Assembly (NCBI GenBank): GCA_047495785.1
Contig: JBLDXI010000054.1
Coordinates: 620,001 to 684,000, forward strand
Direction of reading: 5' to 3'
Length of the DNA stretch: 64,000 nt
Source: Lepidodermella squamata
Taxonomy: Eukaryota; Gastrotricha
The stretch's first letter is position 1, and every line of letters starts with the position of its first letter. The notes beneath the pieces were generated by a model. The model did not search any database, was not told the DNA's origin, and worked only from the letters and a program-made list of their open reading frames with translations. The position numbers and the translations under genes are program-made. Of the stretch, positions 57,656 to 64,000 are shown one piece after another.

Positions 57656-59016
57656 TCAGTTTATACTCCCAACAATGACTGTAACGTCGACAATGATAAT
57701 GAATGAGAACACAGTGATGTAGAACATTAAGTCGAAAATTCGCAATTTTGACAGATTTAATTGCTTTGATCCGAATCGCGATTTCATGCATTTCCAGCGT
57801 GAGATTTCACAGCACACCAGGGAGTGAATTGTTACAAGTGCCCCAGCGGCGAGTTGCATCACGAGAAATACTTCAATCAACGGAATCTGGGCCGTTTTCG
57901 GGATAGATTCAGTTAGTACTGATTGCAGAACGGCAAATGATAGCAAGACTGTTATGCAAAATCCTGGTCTTTCAACCCTTTCAGGCGGCATGAAAACAGA
58001 AGATGAAATCGTGACTTGCAAGATGATGCATGGGACGTAGATGCTAGTGACGTAGGCCATGTATTTCCTAGCGAAAACGAAAGTAACCACCACACGGCTG
58101 TATTCCGCTTCATCGTCAGGGTATGTGTAATTGTAGGATGAGATATTGCTAGATTCAAGCCTCCACAGTTCAGCGTCAGAGGTGAAATCTGCATTTATTA
58201 TCAAGGATCCACTCTCTGCAGTTTCTAGCCGGACTGACATTGTGTTCGCAAATGATTCAAAGATGAGACCACAGGTTTGAACATCGAATGGGAACTTGGA
58301 GTGGTCCAAATTGCAGAAAAATGTAAACGGGGTCAGTACGTACCAAGCTACTAAGGTGTCGTTATAGAAGTAAACCCTCGTCAGCTCAGCAAGTCTTCGA
58401 CATCAAATTAGATTTACTTGAAAGCATTAGGAGGATTATTTTGAGCCTTACGCTTCAAAGGGTAATAGATCTGTAGCTGAATTGATCACTGGTATCGTTG
58501 GTAACCAAACATCTGAAGCCTTTATCTTGATGTGCGCAACATCAACAGTTTTATCCGACCGCCAGTCAACACATGGATGGCTCCAGTAGATGCTCAACGA
58601 AGCAAGGAGTGATATACTAAAGGAAAATAGTATTTCAAAACTGCTTAGACACCGCTACGTAACTCAGGACGTTGGTCTCTACTACACACCACTCTATCAT
58701 TTTGGTTTTAATTAAGCCTTCTGGTCGAATTTGCAACTTACGTTTGATCTCTATCTGACAGTGATCGAAAGCGCACGGCCATGAAATAGAGTTGCACGTT
58801 GATGCCTTGGGAATATTTTGCGACTGGCCTAGCTTTCGACATCAGCGAGCACTTTTCGATCATCGCACGCGCTACCAACTCTTCTTCTGGCACAAATTGC
58901 GGAACAGTTGTCGGGGAGACGTCAGACTGCATCGCTGCGGATCTCGGGAAGAATGCATTTGATAACAGGATGAACAGGCTGAAAGAAGAGAAGAACCTTC
59001 TCGAAAGCAACATCAT
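57656..59016 (-). CDS. Cys-loop ligand-gated channel subunit, copy B
   Basis: Exons 59016-58742, 58616-58452 and 58394-57656, 392 residues, with the same exon sizes and phases as copy A (exon 2 is 165 bp in both). Cys-loop CNLDHSKFPFDVQTC; the region around M1 and M2 is nearly identical to copy A (PPERVERPGFCITVLL), while the ligand-binding face (SSYNYTYPDDEAEYS) and signal peptide differ more. The 57-bp intron 2 uses a GATGTCGAAG acceptor. This pattern suggests pore conservation and divergence of ligand binding after tandem duplication. Confidence 0.85.
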
Positions 59017-59841
59017 CAAAAGCTTGTCTGGTTTCTAGATAAGGCTGTGGTACGGACTTTTAAAACCACGTACTGCAGCATTCCGCTGCGGATGTTGGTG
59101 GAATTTCCAAGATATACATAGAATTGATGATAATAGCAGTGTGCAAAGTAGAATCTCGCAGCCAGGGGGAGGGGAGGCTTCCACTCTAAGGTTAGGCGGC
59201 ATCTTGGGTTATTTGATTTTGATTATGCCATAGCATAAATCGAAAACTTGTTTGCTACAAAATTGAGATTTCCACTATCAATCGGAGAAAAACGGCTGAG
59301 GAATGTCAATACCTTGAACCTTGCGCAAATCGATATTGATAAGCCCTTTCATACTCTTGAGAATCTGTCGCGATTTGAAAAAATTCGATGGGTTGCAAAG
59401 GTAAATATCAAGCTTCAAGTCGGAACCCCAAGATCGAGAGAACCCGAGCTGAGAGATGTAGAGCTTTCTTGAGGCAAGAAACAACTCAAACAAGCCGGAC
59501 AGGCTGGAGGCAGATGCTGATTTCCCTTCTTACAATGAGTTGCAATGTCATGAAATATCGATTGATCACGCCTGAACTTTTAAACTTAATTTGTACACCA
59601 TAATCTACAGGATAAAAAAGCGTGAACTTTTGGACTCATTATGTATTTTCAATAAGTTGATTATCTCTGACAACAACTCTGCGACGTTCTAGCTAGGTCT
59701 CATGAACCAAAATTCATATTAATTCCTGCTGAGAAGTAGTAAGATGGAAAAAAGATCTTTCAAAAGATCTTCCTCCGCTAACATTTTTATTATTTTCTTG
59801 ATTTTTCTGTAAGAAATATTGAACATTCAGCAATAACCCAG
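59017..59841. other. Intergenic with one MITE end
   Basis: CAGTGTGCAAAGTAGAAT at 59139 matches the end of the MITE at 56061-56185, but no partner end was found. No gene is seen. Confidence 0.5.
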
Positions 59842-60185
59842 TCACTTCAGGCAATAGCTGACGTAGTCGAGCATAAGCAGGTTTTTAGCCGTCAAATCTG
59901 TAAGAAAAACTGCTATTTAGCTTCTTCATTTCAATAAATCTAAAACTTGCCTAAATCAGAACTTCTTAAGCGTTGGTCGATTTCATCACAATTAACCCCG
60001 TTATCGATGTAGTCTGGCTCTTGCTCTAATTCTTTCTCGTCTAATCCTAAAAATGCAGCTTGTTCCTTCAATAAACGGTTGTGATCAGATATTGAGGGTA
60101 AGGCATCGCCTTGCAGTATTGCATTTCCATCCACGAGCTCGAAGAGTAGGATGTTCATGAATAGAATACAAGCTGTTGAAAACAT
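59842..60185 (-). CDS. Small secreted protein S1, with a GC-AG intron
   Basis: Exons 60185-59951 and 59897-59842 give 96 residues. A signal peptide (MFSTACILFMNILLFELVDG) is followed by an acidic region, the motif NCDEIDQRL, and after the intron a tail ending YVSYCLK. The intron starts with GC in the context TTAG|GCAAGT, the normal form of GC donors, and is phase 1. This matches the phase 1 intron at the same point in S3 and S4. With a GT donor (GTTTTAG, phase 2) the frame closes after a few residues and the second cysteine is lost. Two cysteines probably form a disulfide. Function unknown. Confidence 0.6.
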
Positions 60186-61064
60186 TGTAAAAAAAACTTC
60201 TACAAATGGAAAAGCAATAAAAATGATAGATTTGATTTGAAGAGAATCTGCCTAAGCGCCTGACCGAATGCTAATCATAGAATTAGCGAATTCCACAGAG
60301 GATTATCCCCGGATAAAAAAACGGCTTGACTTCACCCGCACGCGTTTTGCCCTACTCTAAACAATTAGCAATTTTGTACAAAAAAATTAGCTGGCGATCG
60401 ATTGCTGATTCGGGTTTTATGCGCGTTTCAAGTGTCACGTCGCTATGCCCACGCCCGGACACACCCAGCCACTTCAAAGTATTAGTCAGTATAGTTGCTA
60501 ATTGTTGCTTAGTTATCGGATTGTGAGATTATGAGATTTTTCTAGACATTTTGTATGAATGAGTGGGAAATAACGTTCAAGAGATTATTTCTCAACTTCC
60601 AACTTTGAGGCCGTTATACCTGAGGATTGAATACCAGTGACGCAATCTATCGTCGTTTCATCAGAGCAAAAGTAAAGACGGATTTTATTGCGAATTTATT
60701 CCTCGGGTCCAAAATAGAGTCCTGAATCGGGATCAAGCGAAAATGAAAAAAAATGTCTTAGCCTTTATCAATCTGCTTTAATTCAGAATATGATACGGAA
60801 CGAGATGGAAAATCGCGTAGTGCTGATATCCGTTACTAAGGTTGATGCGTGGATAGATAGGAAGAAATTGCGATCCGGCTCTTAGATTCGAGCAGCGTGG
60901 CTGCGAGTACCTCGTTTGTCTTTGTTCGCGGCACAGTTGCGGAGATATTCGAGCTGAACGATAATGCGGTCGATATCTAGAAATCAAATAGTTTACCAAT
61001 ACTATCATTCGACCAAGAATATGATGTGCGGATTATAGAGAAATCAATCAGGATGGGTAGCAGG
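60186..61064. other. Intergenic, no gene seen
   Basis: No supportable gene or clear repeat between S1 and the hAT-like element at 61065. Confidence 0.5.
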
Positions 61065-61436
61065 CAGTGCCGGATTTTCCATTAGGCAAACAAGGCCATT
61101 GCCTTAAGGCCCCGTGATTTTCGGGCTCTTGGAGAAAAATCCAAAGGGGGACCCTTTTGATTTGCTTTTGATTTGTGAAAACGCCAGTAATGATACATTT
61201 TTCGGCCTTCGTTAATGCTTTTGGACCAACTTTTTGAAAAAATGGGCTCGCTTTGCTCGAATTAGTTGGTTAAAATCGGCAGTTTTCAGTTTTTAGTAAA
61301 AAAAGCGAACGACATTTGCCTATTGACTCGGTCCAGCGCTAAATCGAGCTACTCAATTGTAACAACCAAATATAGGGGATAGGGGCCCCCGAAGGTGGAG
61401 ATTGCTTAGGGCCCCGACTGGGAAAATCCGGCGCTG
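61065..61436. mobile_element. hAT-like non-autonomous element
   Basis: 372 bp, with ends CAGTGCCGGATTTTCC and GGAAAATCCGGCGCTG. Flanking 8-mers GTAGCAGG and ATAGCAGG agree at seven of eight. Just inside the ends, GGCCCC and AAGGC words also pair. No transposase frame is recognised. It lies 3' of the small secreted gene S2. Confidence 0.8.
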
Positions 61437-61479
61437 ATAGCAGGGTAGCGAAACCTGAAAGCTGGCGTCTTTGTTATAA

Positions 61480-61590
61480 CTGGAGGGACGAATTTAAAGT
61501 GCATGGAGGCACGGGAGTATTACCATACCAGCTCTAGAGTTTTAGAGAAGAAAGCCCAAAAAAACCTTTGGTCCGATAATTATCGGCCGA
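61480..61590. repeat. Fragment of the CAGTGTGC MITE family
   Basis: It shares an ATACCA-GCTC-AGAG...GAAAGCCC-AAAAAAACC-TTTGGTC order with the interior of the element at 56061-56185, but no ends are preserved. Confidence 0.4.
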
Positions 61591-61650
61591 GGTTGATAAA
61601 TCCCTAAGAAATCCTAAGAAAAATAACCCCCTTCATGAAACCCTCATTAC

Positions 61651-61882
61651 CATCTAGGTCGCTTAAGTTGTCTCGCTTCCAGCGTTGATCGTTCCATTTA
61701 TCGCAACTAGGATGTCGAGGCGCGTGTTTGATATGATTAGCAATGATTCTCGAAATTAGCAACTCATCTGCGTCAGTCAGGAATGAATGTCTGGCATCTT
61801 CTTGTTGGATGTTATCAGAAACTTCAACCCCTGCAATGGCGGGCAGCAAAAAAATCAAAGCGACAAACGCAATACTTGCCAT
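61651..61882 (-). CDS. Small secreted protein S2, first exon only
   Basis: A first exon of 232 nt ending in a phase 1 GTAATG donor, as in its neighbours. Signal peptide MASIAFVALIFLLPAIAG, then SCDKWNDQRWKRD, the family CDxW motif. The second exon with the expected C-terminal cysteine could not be found: the next acceptor (TTTCTTAG) leads into a repeat fragment and then the hAT-like element at 61065. The 3' half has probably been displaced or lost. Confidence 0.5.
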
Positions 61883-62067
61883 GTTTTCTGTTGATGATTT
61901 TTCCAGTTCTGATATGCAGTAAAATCTGATTGAGTTTATTGAGAGATCTCACGACTGGGAATGCAATCAAATGCAAATTATTCCATATAATTTATTCATC
62001 GGAAAATTAACAAGAAATTATCTGACATATTAGGCAAAATGTCTCGCTAACGACGCATAAGACTGCA

Positions 62068-62461
62068 TCAAATACGATTAGCGCAATGCTTGACATATTC
62101 TTGATGATATTGACTCAGCTTTCCGTTCAGCAAGTCTGAAATCAAATTCAATGCAATAACATTTCGTCTCACATTGATCATAATTACCAATGAACAAATC
62201 GCCAATATCGTGACCCTCGTCTCGTTTTCTAGCAATCCAATGATCGCAGCTCTCCATCTCGGCTTCAAATTCTGAAAACACATCAGTCAAGCCATCGACT
62301 AATTTATCGATTTTGTCATGGCTTTCGATATCTGCATCACCTCGAAAAGGACCGGTTAGCGTATCGAGAAATGATTCAAACTCCACGGATCTTCCTACAG
62401 CATTAGCTGATACTTGGATAATGAGTAGTAAGCCGATAGTTACGAGGAACAGTGCCTTCAT
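62068..62461 (-). CDS. Small secreted protein S3
   Basis: Exons 62461-62188 and 62135-62068, phase 1 intron of 52 bp, 113 residues. Signal peptide MKALFLVTIGLLLIIQVSA; then SCDHWIARKRDEG, and after the intron a tail with YVKHCANRI. The two-cysteine layout matches S1 and S4. An in-frame upstream start at 62533 would bury the signal peptide, so the downstream ATG was used. The family is not recognised; a defence peptide, hormone or gland secretion would all fit a small secreted two-cysteine protein. Confidence 0.65.
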
Positions 62462-62739
62462 TTTTTGCCTCGCTGTGCTCAAAAATGTGACAAATCTATT
62501 ATTAGAAAGGCTCACTTCTAGGGCGCATATCAATTACGAAGTGGATAAACTTCTGCAAGTCAAGGGGTGGGATGGAATAACGAGAAAAAACGCGAATTTA
62601 TCCAGAGATTTTTCACAGTTTTACTACGCAAAAATACAAGAGTTTAATTTAACAGCTTAGTGGGCTATGAATTGTGGGGACAATTCTAGTTTGAAAAAAT
62701 CGAGCCTGATTCATTGACAAAAAAATGTAAAATGTCCAT

Positions 62740-63146
62740 TCATATTTCGAACTGATCCGCCGTTTGTAGCATGCCTTGGAATTCGGGCATGATGCAATTT
62801 TCGATAAATTCCTCCGTTAAACTGTCGTTTTTGTCGGTTATAACGTCTGAAAGAACAAAATTCAATTAAGGCTCATCCAATTTGGTGTTGTAATCAACTT
62901 ACTGCCGAGCATTTTGGGCAGAGATACATCAAGGCCCTCCCGTTGCTTCTGCAGCATCCATTTGTCGCAGATGGTGATTACACTCAAGTGTTTATCGATC
63001 TCGCCATCGACAAAATCTGGACTTGATTGCAATTTATTGTGATGAACAGCCTCACGACTGAGAACAATAGGAACTGCGTCGTTTTCAAGATAGAAAAAAT
63101 TCAAAAGAAACGCGCTAAGCGAAATTCCGACTAGAAAAACGCCCAT
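62740..63146 (-). CDS. Small secreted protein S4
   Basis: Exons 63146-62903 and 62846-62740, phase 1 intron, 116 residues. A hydrophobic N-terminus (MGVFLVGISLSAFLLNFF) acts as a signal peptide or anchor. The motif ICDKWMLQKQREG and the post-intron ENCIMPEF carry the two conserved cysteines. It is closest to S3 in the CDxW region. The rest of the window to 64000 shows no further gene. Confidence 0.65.
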
Positions 63147-64000
63147 GTTTCAAATATATCAGAACTGTTTAATTGCTTGCCTCGCCGAATATGAATGTCT
63201 GTATTTTTCAATCAGGAGCGCTTTTTATGCTCGCCACATCGGATGCGGTTGATAATTGAGCAAATACAACGCGCAGATAGTGAGTTCGTTTCGAACGCCC
63301 ACTCCGGATATCATGAGAACATCTTTTTAATTGGTTTTCCAGACTGGCTATAATTAGGGCATAAATTTGAAAGCGCCTGCTGTGCATTGAGTCAACAATA
63401 GCAGGTTTTCAGGGAAAGTTTTTCACGTCATGCCTATCGATTTTTCATAATTTTACATAATTTTAGTAGAGTTACAGAGTCAAAACGAGGGTTTTGATAG
63501 TTTGAATTGGTTCTTTTTTGAATTGTGTGTCAGATAGAGAAAACATTATCTCAATTCATGCTGTCTGGCAGTTAAACATTACATTAAAGCAAACAAGTAA
63601 AAAATAACTAAATGGAATGTGGAAACTGAGTGTGCGACTTTTTCATCAGACATTTGGCCGATAAAAGAAGACATATGTCTGATGAAATAAGTTTTTCTCG
63701 AACTTGATCGCTCGTGTTTTTTCCGGAGAAATAACTCTATATATATCATTTTACTCATTATCTCAGAAATCAGAACATATTTTATCAGAAATAGTTTGGC
63801 ATGAGTCCATCACTGCGTTCCGCCTGAAGAATAACAGGCAGTGGTGCAAATCCCCACGAGCAATCTTGCTAATTCATAACTAACACCAATGGTTTCGTTT
63901 TCATTGCCTGAAAGGTTGAAATCCATGGATTTCAGCGCAGAATATACGCCTGTAAGCATGCAAGCGAAATTATTCATGTTTCATTTCGTTTCAGTTATCA
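63147..64000. other. Right flank, no gene seen
   Basis: AT-rich. A short ATGTCTGATGAA word is repeated in both orientations near 63630-63690. Nothing else is supportable. Confidence 0.45.

Noticed and set aside
1-64000. tRNA, rRNA, CRISPR arrays, bacterial operons
   Set aside because: No tRNA B-box with cloverleaf, no rRNA-like stretch and no regularly spaced repeats were found; splicing excludes a prokaryote.

Overview
The window is nuclear DNA of a multicellular invertebrate animal with very short spliceosomal introns, many of them 45-60 bp. Gene content points to an animal: homeodomains, Cys-loop receptor channels, a GABA-B-type class C GPCR, Rho GTPases with CaaX tails, AATAAA signals just after stop codons, and no operon or Shine-Dalgarno structure. 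The short introns recall nematodes, tardigrades or rotifers, but nothing here fixes the phylum. All exon models come from reading splice signals by eye and checking phase arithmetic.

Region 1 (about 1.1-17.4 kb, + strand) is a tandem cluster of poly-homeodomain genes. I label the modules by letter. C, A, D and F each carry three homeodomain-like units, the third interrupted by an intron at the same place (after ...LEK/LNK). B and G carry two; E carries one plus a broken second. The complete layout is C-A-B, or its paralogue D-F-G, giving 3+3+2 = 8 units per protein. H2 (C1-A2-B2) and H5 (D-F-G) read through intact. H3 (C2-A3-E) has a degraded end. H1 (A1-B1) and H4 (C3-A4-B3) carry frameshifts. 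Further relics lie between them. Most recognition helices keep Trp48 but have lost Asn51.

Region 2 (18-27 kb) holds three intronless genes: a secreted PQQ-type beta-propeller protein, a protein with two degenerate Rho-like G domains and a CaaX tail, and a Cys-loop channel. Between the first two is a 1.4-kb element with 196-bp inverted ends. Region 3 (27.2-34.7 kb) is a large inverted repeat. Each arm carries the same four-exon gene for a secreted Thr/Cys-rich protein; three more paralogues follow to 40.7 kb. The spacer holds a candidate small membrane-protein gene and a strong hairpin.

Region 4 (40.9-54.7 kb, - strand) has a Rho GTPase, an intronless GABA-B-like receptor, a five-exon TIR/NB-ARC/second P-loop domain/ankyrin gene (1,621 codons read by splicing), and immediately upstream a long ankyrin-only gene. 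One ankyrin exon of that gene is interrupted by a 417-bp inverted-repeat element with a perfect 8-bp target duplication. Region 5 (55-63.2 kb, - strand) has two tandem three-exon Cys-loop channels and four small secreted-protein genes, one with a GC-AG intron. Short hAT-like MITEs are scattered through the window.

The themes are local duplication with decay (homeodomain genes, Thr/Cys-rich genes, channels, small secreted proteins) and insertion of short inverted-repeat elements. A possible innate-immune unit (TIR-NLR-ankyrin plus ankyrin neighbour) is the most unusual coherent system, together with the eight-homeodomain array.
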